A stretch of DNA of 5,631 nt from Lentisphaeria bacterium (GTDB taxonomy: Bacteria > Verrucomicrobiota > Lentisphaeria > Victivallales > UBA1829), in assembly GCA_017504325.1 (NCBI GenBank), contig JAFVRL010000097.1:1-5631 (forward strand), in the 5' to 3' direction. The position numbers were made by a program, and so were the translations under genes. The stretch's first letter is position 1; the number at the start of each line of letters is the position of its first letter. Shown one piece after another: positions 1 through 5,631 of the stretch. The notes under the pieces are model-generated. The model saw only the letters and a program-made list of their open reading frames with translations, was not told the origin of the DNA and did no database searches.

Positions 1-1
1 A

Positions 2-205
2 GGGATGGAGGAAGCGATCATGCTTGCAGAAGAAGAGGTGGCAAGACTGGAAAATATATTTCAGGAGCCGGATTTTTTTGCGAAACACGGAGCCGAATTG
101 CCCTCTTTGCAGAAAGCTCTTGATGAAGCTAAAGCAAAAAGTGAAGCATTATATGCCCGCTGGAACGAATTGGAGACTAAAAAGGCAATGCTGGAAAATT
201 CCTGA
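2..205 (+). CDS. ABC-F family ATPase (Uup-like), C-terminal end only
   Basis: This is the last 67 codons of a gene that begins upstream of the window; the stop is TGA at 203-205. The peptide is strongly charged and helical, with heptad-like Glu/Leu/Ala spacing (AEEEVARLENIF, then a PDFF turn, then LQKALDEAKAKSEALYARW and NELE). That pattern of helix, 'xPDFF' turn and second helix ending in YxRWxELE is the C-terminal coiled-coil arm of ABC-F proteins of the Uup type. In that family the arm follows two ATPase domains; the soluble proteins act on ribosomes, and the Uup arm has been reported to bind DNA. No Walker or signature motif is visible because the ATPase domains lie outside the window. 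The ATG at 5-7 is almost certainly internal. The gene ends 46 bp before a hairpin terminator and faces pepF. It could belong to another ABC-F subgroup; the family call is fairly secure, the subgroup less so. Confidence 0.75.
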   Translation, partial: GMEEAIMLAEEEVARLENIFQEPDFFAKHGAELPSLQKALDEAKAKSEALYARWNELETKKAMLENS

Positions 206-250
206 CAGAAACAATGATTTTATCTGAAGGATCCGTTGGGGATCGTCTGT

Positions 251-297
251 AAAAAAGAGTTGCGTACACCTGAGAAAGGTGCCGCAACTCTTTTTTT
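251..297. terminator. bidirectional Rho-independent terminator between convergent genes
   Basis: The hairpin pairs GAGTTGCG (257-264) with CGCAACTC (283-290). After a small TA/C internal mismatch it continues with CACC (267-270) against GGTG (278-281), closing a loop TGAGAAA (271-277). It is flanked by six A (251-256) on the left and seven T (291-297) on the right, so transcripts from either strand end in a GC-bearing stem followed by a U tract. It lies 46 bp after the ABC-F stop (+) and 31 bp after the pepF stop (-), so it can serve both genes. Confidence 0.92.
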
Positions 298-327
298 GAC
301 GCTTTATCTTTTGAAATACCCTCTTTT

Positions 328-2118
328 TTATTTCTTTTTCAGAATATTATCAAAAGCCTCCAGGCGGTCATTGAAATACTCCAGTGCGGATATGACCGGT
401 TCTTTTGTGGTAAAGTCCACTCCGGCATCCTTCATGATATCCAGAACATCTTTTGAGCCGCCGGCTTTCAGGAAGGATAAGTACGGTTCCGTATTCCCCG
501 CAAGGATATTTCTCGACAGGGCAACGGCTGCTGAAAAACCTGTGGCATATTTATACACATAGAAACTGCGGTAAAAATGAGGGATTCTCGACCATTCCGA
601 AGCAATAAGAGGATCTGCCTTCACCGCACTGCCGTGGTAGAAGTTGTTGAGATCAAAGTAGATCTTTTCCAGTCTGTCTGCTGTAAGCGGGATACCTTTT
701 GCCGCATCGTCATAGATGGCTCTTTCAAATTCCGCAAACATGGTCTGCCGGTACAATGTGGCTCTTGCTTCATCCAGAAGCTGATTGAGCAGATATGCCC
801 GCACCGTATCAGAAGGAGCATTTTTCATAAGATATTCATGAAGCAGTATCTCATTGGTGGTGGATGCCACCTCTGCTACAAAGATCCGGTAATAGGCATA
901 GTGATAAGGCTGATTGGCATGGGAAAGATAACTGTGGATGGAGTGCCCCAACTCATGGGCAAGAGTGGAAACACTTGTAAGATTGCCTTTGAAAGTCATC
1001 AGGATATAAGGCATACTGCCGTAACAGCCGCTGGAATAGGCTCCGGAACGCTTTCCCCTGTTCTCTTCCACATCCATCCATTGTTCCGCAAATGCTTTTT
1101 CCGCGATTTTGCCATACTCTTTTCCCAAAGGAGCAAGTGCCTCTTTCACATATTTCACAGCCTCCTGCCAGCTGACAGAAAAATCACATTCCGGAATAAG
1201 GGGATTGTAAAGATCATACATATCCAGTTTTTTCAAGCCCAGCTCCCGGGAACGGACGGACATGTATTTGTGCAGATAATGGATTTTGTCATGTACCGCA
1301 TCTATGAGGGAATCATAGACGCTCAAAGGAATATTATCGGAAAAAAGAGAGGCGTTTCTGGCTCCTTCCATGTTCCGCAATTCCGCAGAAAGAATATTTT
1401 TCTTTGTATTGGCATAAAGTGTGGAGGCAAGAGTGTTGCGGAAAGAGTGATAGACTTTGTAAAGGGATTTGAATGCACTCTTTCTCACTTTCCTGTCCGG
1501 AGACTGCATAAGGGTTATATAATTGCCGTGGGTGACTTCCACTTTTTTCCCGTCGGAATTTTTAATGGCGGGGAAGCGCAGATCCGCATCATTGAATGCG
1601 GAAAAGACACTGGAAGCGGTATTCAGCACATTGCCGCTTCTTGCAAGGATCTTTTCTTCCGGAGCTGAAAGTACATGGGGACGGTATCTTGCCTCGTTAT
1701 CCAGAGACCGCTTATAAAATGCAAGTACGGGATCATGGCGGCAGGATTCAAATTTTGCTTCATCCATGGCAAGCAGTTCCGGAGAAAACCAGGCGCATTG
1801 GGAAGAAAATACTGCCGCTTTTTCACTGATCCTGTCAAGACGGGATTTATTGACACTGTCAGCCGTATCTTCATCACTTTTCAAATGGGCATAAGTATAA
1901 AGACGGTCAAGGACGATCTCGAAATCATCGGAGGCTTTGTAGGCATCAAACAAAGTCTGTGCCGATTCGGCTAGTCTTCCTTTATATGCAAGAAATTTTG
2001 CCAGAAGAGACTCCAGAGAAGCAAATTCTTTCTCCCAGTCTTCCGCTGTTTTGTATAATTTTGTAAGATCCCAGCTTAATTGAGGATTCACTTCTGCGCG
2101 TGTTTTGATCTTTTCCAT
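328..2118 (-). CDS. pepF: oligoendopeptidase F (M3 family zinc metallopeptidase)
   Basis: This 596-residue protein has the usual length for PepF, a cytosolic zinc endopeptidase that cuts short oligopeptides during peptide turnover. The N-terminal half is helical. The catalytic core carries HELGH at residues 388-392, with His388 and His392 as zinc ligands and Glu389 as catalytic base. The third ligand is Glu416 in AEVAS, 28 residues on, as expected for M3 enzymes. IPHFYR (His514) and YVYKYATG (about 520-527) match the conserved substrate-binding segment near the C terminus. There is no signal peptide or membrane segment. An ATG nine bases upstream (2127) would add MKN, but it overlaps the Shine-Dalgarno: AAAGGA at 2127-2132 sits 8 nt from the ATG at 2118, so 2118 is preferred. 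The gene is monocistronic, with its own promoter at 2145-2173 and a terminator shared with the convergent ABC-F gene. A 363-codon open frame on the opposite strand (577-1668) is a shadow. Confidence 0.95.
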   Translation of the reverse strand: MEKIKTRAEVNPQLSWDLTKLYKTAEDWEKEFASLESLLAKFLAYKGRLAESAQTLFDAYKASDDFEIVLDRLYTYAHLKSDEDTADSVNKSRLDRISEKAAVFSSQCAWFSPELLAMDEAKFESCRHDPVLAFYKRSLDNEARYRPHVLSAPEEKILARSGNVLNTASSVFSAFNDADLRFPAIKNSDGKKVEVTHGNYITLMQSPDRKVRKSAFKSLYKVYHSFRNTLASTLYANTKKNILSAELRNMEGARNASLFSDNIPLSVYDSLIDAVHDKIHYLHKYMSVRSRELGLKKLDMYDLYNPLIPECDFSVSWQEAVKYVKEALAPLGKEYGKIAEKAFAEQWMDVEENRGKRSGAYSSGCYGSMPYILMTFKGNLTSVSTLAHELGHSIHSYLSHANQPYHYAYYRIFVAEVASTTNEILLHEYLMKNAPSDTVRAYLLNQLLDEARATLYRQTMFAEFERAIYDDAAKGIPLTADRLEKIYFDLNNFYHGSAVKADPLIASEWSRIPHFYRSFYVYKYATGFSAAVALSRNILAGNTEPYLSFLKAGGSKDVLDIMKDAGVDFTTKEPVISALEYFNDRLEAFDNILKKK

Positions 2119-2126
2119 ATTCTTCA

Positions 2127-2132
2127 TCCTTT
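2127..2132 (-). promoter_or_regulatory. pepF Shine-Dalgarno, decides the start
   Basis: On the minus strand AAAGGA is followed by TGAAGAAT (8 nt) and then ATG at 2118. The last A of this element is also the A of the alternative ATG at 2127, which would have no correctly spaced site of its own beyond a weak GAGA. This favours initiation at 2118. Confidence 0.65.
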
Positions 2133-2144
2133 CTCTTTGCCTTT

Positions 2145-2173
2145 ACTATATACCGGAAACAACTTTTTTGCAA
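2145..2173 (-). promoter_or_regulatory. sigma-70-type promoter of pepF
   Basis: On the minus strand there is a -35-like TTGCAA (2168-2173, 4/6 to consensus), a 17-nt spacer and a -10 TATAGT (2145-2150, 5/6). Transcription would start near 2138, leaving a leader of about 20 nt that just contains the AAAGGA ribosome site for the start at 2118. Confidence 0.65.
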
Positions 2174-2207
2174 GAGGAAAATGCCGGGAAAAAATACTTC
2201 GATCCTA

Positions 2208-2235
2208 TTGAAAAGAGAGGAAAAAATGGTATATT
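2208..2235 (+). promoter_or_regulatory. sigma-70-type promoter of the metallophosphoesterase gene
   Basis: TTGAAA (2208-2213, 5/6 to the -35 consensus), a 16-nt spacer and TATATT (2230-2235, 5/6 to the -10) predict a start near 2242 and a leader of about 48 nt. The spacer is almost purely purine. The 16-mer AAAAGAGAGGAAAAAA (2211-2226) recurs exactly in the promoter at 3863-3891, the same 3 nt from an identical TATATT. A partial copy, AGAGGAAAA, lies at 2173-2181, 43 bp upstream of the matching bases. The -35 boxes of this promoter and the divergent pepF promoter are 34 bp apart. Confidence 0.75.
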
Positions 2236-2277
2236 AGAAGAATTGTATCAGTATTATCCGGGTGGAATGAACTCTTG

Positions 2278-2283
2278 AAAGGA
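2278..2283 (+). promoter_or_regulatory. Shine-Dalgarno of the metallophosphoesterase gene, decides the start
   Basis: AAAGGA is followed by ACTGTT (6 nt) and then ATG at 2290. This excludes the in-frame TTG at 2275, which lies directly upstream of and partly within the ribosome site. It is better placed than the ATG at 2296, which would sit 12 nt away. Confidence 0.8.
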
Positions 2284-2289
2284 ACTGTT

Positions 2290-3834
2290 ATGGCTATGTA
2301 TGATTTTCAAAAAGATATTCCCGCAGATGACGGGAAAGTCCTGCCTTATACCGGCAAACCTTTTCTCAACCGGCAGGAGGATTTCCATTTTGCCATTATT
2401 GCTGACCGGGGCGGAAGTGAAAGAAAAGGTTTTTTCGGGGAGACGATGAAGGCTCTGAACCTTTTGAGACCGGAATTCACCATCTGTGTGGGGGATCTCA
2501 TTGAAGGCTGCAGCGGATTGCACAGCAACAGGGAAGAGTCGGAAAAGATCCTGAAGGAACAGAGTGATGAACTGGAAAACTTTATCGGAACTCTGGATAT
2601 GCGTTTTTTTTATGTTGTGGGAAACCATGATATTTTTCTGGGCTGGCCGGGCAACACTCTGGGACACGAAGTAAGCAAAGCAGAATGGAAAAAACGCCAC
2701 GGAGAAAATACTTATTACGACTTTATGTATAAAGATTGCCATTTCGTCTGCCTGGATTCCATGGAAGGAAGAGATGGAAGAGTCCCTGTCCAGGGGATCA
2801 CAGATGAACAGTATGAATGGGCATTGAAAACACTTGAAGCTCATTCTGATGCCCGCTGGACATTCCTTTTTGTTCACATGCCCATTGACTGGACAAGTGA
2901 CAAATGGCTGGATTTTGAACGGAAGATCAATAAGATCGATTACACTCTTTTCTGCGGGGACTGGCACAATCATGTGAAAGCCGTCCGTCATGGCAAGAAC
3001 TGTTATATGCTGGGAACATGCGGCGGCGGATTTGACAAAGGGGTCGTCCGGGATGATCTGCGTTACGGGATCATGGATTCCGTGACATGGGTCACTGTTA
3101 CGGATAATGGCCCTGTCATTGCCAATCTGCAGCTTTCCGGTATCCACGACGATGAGATCCAGAGATGCAGTACCACCATGGGCTGGATCGAAACACCGCT
3201 GGATTATCCGGATCATAAGACGGTCAATGACGGGTTTGAGGAGGAAGGTACAGGTGACGGAAGCTATGACTGGCATTTCCGGCATGCCATGATCCTGCGT
3301 AACGATGAAATCGTAGTCAAACCGGATGTGGTCATTGCCGGTGACGGGATCATTCACCGCTGGGGCGGGTTCTGGTGGTACGGAGATAAAATGTATCCCC
3401 GGCCTCCGGAATTGGACACAGAGTTCTTCAATACATACAAAGTTCTGAACATGGGTTTTATCGGAGATAAAAATGAAAACCTCCTCTGGCGTATCCGTCA
3501 CGGAGAGCTGGAAGGAACTTCCCCCAAATACATCATTGTGCATATCGGAAGTGAGAACCTCAAGGCCGGGGAAACTCCGGAAAAGACGGCGCAGGGGATC
3601 ATCCGCAATGTGAAAGCTCTGAAACATACTGCTCCGGCAGCGGTCGTAAAAGTGCTTGCCTCGCTGGAGGAGGTGCCGGGAAGAAAAGAAGTTTCCGCAC
3701 TTCTGCGGCAGGATCTTGCAGAAGAAAAAAATGTGGAATTCCTTGATCTGCGGGAAATATACAGTCAGCGGGGAACAGCGGCTCTGGAAGAGTATTTTCT
3801 CCGTGATATAAAGAAAAATGCTCTTTTTTGCTGA
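2290..3834 (+). CDS. metallophosphoesterase fused to a degenerate SGNH/PAF-acetylhydrolase-like domain
   Basis: This is a 514-residue protein with no signal peptide or membrane helix, so probably cytoplasmic. Residues about 32-235 are a calcineurin-like metallophosphoesterase: IIADRGG (Asp39), GDLIEG (68-73, Asp69), GNHD (111-114), VHMP (His196) and GDWHNH (223-228). Motif I lacks the usual DxH histidine and the last motif has Asp where GHxH has its first His. The DRxGG form resembles a recurring subtype, so the domain may still be active. Residues about 346-514 resemble PAF-acetylhydrolase-type SGNH proteins: GDGIIHRWG (351-359) for GDSxTxxWG, NMGFIGD followed by ENLLWR (387-401) for block II, and IGSEN (419-423) for IGTNN. 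The nucleophilic Ser is Gly353, the oxyanion Asn is Glu422, and the C-terminal DxxH reads DIKK (506-509) just before the stop. I infer a phosphoesterase carrying a non-catalytic SGNH domain that binds ligand or stabilises structure. The substrate is unknown. The gene has its own promoter and no clear terminator. Confidence 0.85.
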   Translation: MAMYDFQKDIPADDGKVLPYTGKPFLNRQEDFHFAIIADRGGSERKGFFGETMKALNLLRPEFTICVGDLIEGCSGLHSNREESEKILKEQSDELENFIGTLDMRFFYVVGNHDIFLGWPGNTLGHEVSKAEWKKRHGENTYYDFMYKDCHFVCLDSMEGRDGRVPVQGITDEQYEWALKTLEAHSDARWTFLFVHMPIDWTSDKWLDFERKINKIDYTLFCGDWHNHVKAVRHGKNCYMLGTCGGGFDKGVVRDDLRYGIMDSVTWVTVTDNGPVIANLQLSGIHDDEIQRCSTTMGWIETPLDYPDHKTVNDGFEEEGTGDGSYDWHFRHAMILRNDEIVVKPDVVIAGDGIIHRWGGFWWYGDKMYPRPPELDTEFFNTYKVLNMGFIGDKNENLLWRIRHGELEGTSPKYIIVHIGSENLKAGETPEKTAQGIIRNVKALKHTAPAAVVKVLASLEEVPGRKEVSALLRQDLAEEKNVEFLDLREIYSQRGTAALEEYFLRDIKKNALFC

Positions 3835-3862
3835 TAAAAAGGTCTTTTCAAAAGGGATCACC

Positions 3863-3891
3863 TTGTAAAAGAGAGGAAAAAAGAGTATATT
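3863..3891 (+). promoter_or_regulatory. sigma-70-type promoter of the homocysteine methyltransferase/MTHFR gene
   Basis: TTGTAA (3863-3868, 4/6 to the -35 consensus), a 17-nt spacer and TATATT (3886-3891, 5/6) predict a start near 3898 and a leader of about 40 nt. The purine tract AAAAGAGAGGAAAAAA (3867-3882) is identical to that in the promoter at 2208-2235. It shows that the gene has its own promoter even though it follows the phosphoesterase gene by only about 100 bp on the same strand. Confidence 0.7.
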
Positions 3892-3925
3892 TATCTTTTG
3901 AACGGCAGGAAGAATTTTTTATGGC

Positions 3926-3931
3926 AAAGGA
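3926..3931 (+). promoter_or_regulatory. Shine-Dalgarno of the homocysteine methyltransferase/MTHFR gene, decides the start
   Basis: AAAGGA is followed by AACTTCT (7 nt) and then ATG at 3939. It matches the ribosome sites of the two neighbouring complete genes. The alternative in-frame ATG at 3921 has a plausible but weaker AGGAAG (3907-3912) 8 nt away, so this choice is likely rather than certain. Confidence 0.6.
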
Positions 3932-3938
3932 AACTTCT

Positions 3939-5631
3939 ATGGATAACAAACTGGCAAAAGCATTGGCGGAACGCACACTCATCTTTGATGGTGCCATGGG
4001 AACAGAACTCTATAAACGCAATTTCTTTATCAATACCTCTTTTGAGAGTCTCTCCCTCTCCTCTCCGGCGATCATTAAAGAGATCCACGAATCCTATAAA
4101 GATTCCGGGGCGGAAGTGCTGACCACCAATACCTATTGCGCCAATTTTCCCCAACTCAATAAATTCCTGCTGGGGGACAAGGTAAAAGAGATCAATGCGG
4201 CATCTGTCCGTATCGCCAGAGAGGTCGCCGGAGATGATCTCTTTGTTGCCGGTTCCGTTGGTCCAGTAGGGGAACATCTTGCCGATGACGCAAAAGGAGA
4301 GCCGGCAAGGATCGTGGAATATCTTTATGAACAGATCGCCGCCCAGAAAGAGGAGGGGGTGGATTTTCTCATTTTTGAATCTCTGCGTCATCCCGGGGAT
4401 CTGGAAGCTGTATTGCTTACCATGAAGGAGTTTCCCCTTCTTCCTTTTATTACCAGTTTTGCACTGGATTCTGCCGATCCCGCCCTTTCCGCAGAAAGAG
4501 TACTTGCAATGATCGCAAAAGCCTCCTCCGCAGAAAAAGCTCCGGAAGCGATCGGACTCAACTGCGGAACCGGACCGGAAGGGATGCTTACGGCTATGGA
4601 GCTCATTCTCCCCAAATGTACTCTTCCTGTGATCGCCCAGCCCAATGCCGGTGTCCCCAAAAAAGTGGATAACCGTATGATCTATATGTGCAGCCCTGAA
4701 TACTTTACCACCTATGCCATCCGTATGCTCAATCTTGGAGCAAGAGGGATCGGCGGATGCTGCGGAACCGGACCGGAACATATTAAAGATATGGCACGCA
4801 GTGTGAAACCTCTTGCCCGTGCCGCCGGAAGTGCCTCCCATGTATTTTCCGCTTCACAGGATGCTTCTGTACCGGTTCTGGAGGAGGCTCCTTTGCAGGA
4901 ACGTTCCCCTTTCGGGGCAAAGTTGAAAGAGGGAAAATGGATCACCAATATTGAGATCACTCCCCCCATGGGCTACTCTCTGGAAAAGACTGTTAAAAAT
5001 GCCAGACTGTGTGCTGAAGCCGGATTTGATGCGGTCAATATTCCCGATGGACCCAGAGCCAGTTCCCGTGTATCGGCAATGGTGGCGGCGCACCGGATCA
5101 AGCAGGAGGCAAATATAGATGTGATATTGCATGTCTGCTGCCGGGACAGAAACCTTATCGGATTGCAGGCGGAACTTCTGGGATGTGCCGCACTGGATAT
5201 TCATAACATCCTTTTCATTACTGGCGATCCGCCCAAACTGGGGAATTATCCTTTTGCTTCCGGGGTATTTGATCTGGATTCCATCGGTATGCTCAAAGTC
5301 CAGAAAAATCTGAACTGCGGCATAGATATAGGCGGCAAATCCATCGGTGAAAAAACTTTTGCTGTTTCCGGTGCCGGTGCCGATCCCAATGCTATTGATA
5401 TGAAACGGGAGATCCGCCGTACTCAGGAAAAAATAGATGCGGGAGCAGAATTCATCACCACCCAGCCTGTCTTTGATATTGAACCTCTTTTGCGTTTTAT
5501 TGATGCTGTCCCCGGTCTGGCGGATATTCCTGTCATTGCCGGGATCTGGCCCCTTGCCAGTTACAGAAATGCAGAATTCATGCGCAATGAGGTGCCTGGT
5601 GTAGTCGTGCCGGATTCTGTCATGGAACGCA
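3939..5631 (+). CDS. bifunctional homocysteine S-methyltransferase / 5,10-methylenetetrahydrofolate reductase, 3' truncated by the window
   Basis: The open frame runs 564 codons to the window edge without a stop. Related fusions such as Bacillus YitJ are about 610 residues, so roughly 50 residues are missing. Residues about 1-295 are a homocysteine methyltransferase barrel: FDGAMGTEL (16-24) near the start and the zinc-thiolate cysteines Cys209 (GLNCGTGPEG) and Cys274-Cys275 (GGCCGTGPEH). After a linker at about 296-330, residues 331 onward are the FAD-dependent MTHFR barrel: NIEITPP (Glu339, the catalytic-Glu position), ITGDPP (Asp430, the flavin-site Asp) and TTQPVFD (Gln509, folate site). 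The enzyme would reduce methylene-THF to methyl-THF and methylate homocysteine to methionine, in the cytoplasm. There is no cobalamin domain here. A start at 3921 would add six residues; 3939 is chosen for its AAAGGA site and because family members begin shortly before DGAMGT. The gene has its own promoter. A 316-codon antisense frame (3891-4841) is a shadow. Confidence 0.93.
   Translation, partial: MDNKLAKALAERTLIFDGAMGTELYKRNFFINTSFESLSLSSPAIIKEIHESYKDSGAEVLTTNTYCANFPQLNKFLLGDKVKEINAASVRIAREVAGDDLFVAGSVGPVGEHLADDAKGEPARIVEYLYEQIAAQKEEGVDFLIFESLRHPGDLEAVLLTMKEFPLLPFITSFALDSADPALSAERVLAMIAKASSAEKAPEAIGLNCGTGPEGMLTAMELILPKCTLPVIAQPNAGVPKKVDNRMIYMCSPEYFTTYAIRMLNLGARGIGGCCGTGPEHIKDMARSVKPLARAAGSASHVFSASQDASVPVLEEAPLQERSPFGAKLKEGKWITNIEITPPMGYSLEKTVKNARLCAEAGFDAVNIPDGPRASSRVSAMVAAHRIKQEANIDVILHVCCRDRNLIGLQAELLGCAALDIHNILFITGDPPKLGNYPFASGVFDLDSIGMLKVQKNLNCGIDIGGKSIGEKTFAVSGAGADPNAIDMKREIRRTQEKIDAGAEFITTQPVFDIEPLLRFIDAVPGLADIPVIAGIWPLASYRNAEFMRNEVPGVVVPDSVMER

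Noticed and set aside
236..562. A 108-codon plus-strand open frame starting just after the ABC-F gene.
   Set aside because: It runs through the terminator hairpin and into the 3' end of pepF in antisense; it shows no motif or ribosome site.
577..1668. A 363-codon plus-strand open frame inside pepF.
   Set aside because: It is antisense to a complete PepF with an intact HELGH zinc site; it has no motifs and no promoter or ribosome site that stands out.
3781..3860. A frameshift truncating the SGNH domain, with the missing DxxH encoded in another frame.
   Set aside because: The other two plus frames before the stop meet stop codons quickly and do not spell a DxLH-like segment, so the short C terminus appears genuine.
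2254..3861. A 535-codon open frame on the minus strand covering the whole metallophosphoesterase gene.
   Set aside because: The plus-strand frame has recognisable phosphoesterase and SGNH motifs, a promoter and a ribosome site. The antisense translation shows no known motif, is rich in Phe/His/Ile/Cys, and arises from the codon bias of the real gene.
3839..3864. Inverted repeat AAGGT (3839-3843) / ACCTT (3860-3864) enclosing CTTT/AAAG, considered as a terminator for the phosphoesterase gene.
   Set aside because: The outer stem is only 5 bp, an unpaired GGATC interrupts it, and no T tract follows. Its right arm overlaps the -35 box of the next promoter. It could be an operator, but the evidence is too thin.
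3835..3938. A SAM or other methionine-related riboswitch upstream of the bifunctional methionine enzyme.
   Set aside because: The predicted leader is only about 40 nt and shows no conserved SAM-I stems or T-box-like element.
3891..4841. A 316-codon minus-strand open frame, with smaller minus-strand frames at 4388-4660, 4712-4969 and 4854-5204.
   Set aside because: They lie opposite the homocysteine methyltransferase/MTHFR gene, whose plus-strand motifs are unmistakable. The antisense products are low-information shadows.

Overview
This 5.6 kb stretch is ordinary bacterial chromosome of moderate GC content. It holds four protein-coding genes, two of them cut by the window edges. There is no sign of a mobile element, CRISPR array, tRNA or rRNA. 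The host cannot be fixed from sequence alone. The metallophosphoesterase resembles a 'DRxGG' subtype that I associate with Planctomycetes/Verrucomicrobia/Lentisphaerae-type bacteria and Bacteroidetes, so a Lentisphaerota-like host is a low-confidence guess. A Firmicute is not excluded.

Layout. Positions 2-205 (+) are the last 67 codons of an ABC-F (Uup-like) ATPase, covering its C-terminal coiled-coil arm. It converges on an oligoendopeptidase F gene, pepF (328-2118, -), and the two appear to share one bidirectional hairpin terminator at 251-297. pepF has its own promoter (2145-2173, -) in a 171-bp divergent intergenic region. On the other side of that region, a second promoter (2208-2235, +) drives a 514-residue cytoplasmic two-domain protein (2290-3834, +). 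It joins an N-terminal calcineurin-like metallophosphoesterase to a C-terminal SGNH/PAF-acetylhydrolase-like domain that has lost its catalytic serine, oxyanion asparagine and histidine. A third promoter (3863-3891, +) precedes a bifunctional homocysteine S-methyltransferase / methylenetetrahydrofolate reductase (3939 to beyond 5631, +). This is a large open frame that runs off the window edge, and long antisense frames opposite it are only shadows.

How the genes relate. The bifunctional enzyme belongs to methionine and one-carbon metabolism, PepF to cytosolic peptide turnover, and the ABC-F protein to ribosome function. They do not form one pathway, and each appears to be its own transcription unit. 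The clearest shared signal is regulatory. The promoters of the phosphoesterase fusion and the bifunctional enzyme contain an identical 16-nt purine tract at the same distance from an identical -10 hexamer. All three complete translation starts are preceded by the same AAAGGA Shine-Dalgarno at 6-8 nt, which settles the start choice for each.

Most unusual item: the metallophosphoesterase fused to an apparently dead SGNH domain.
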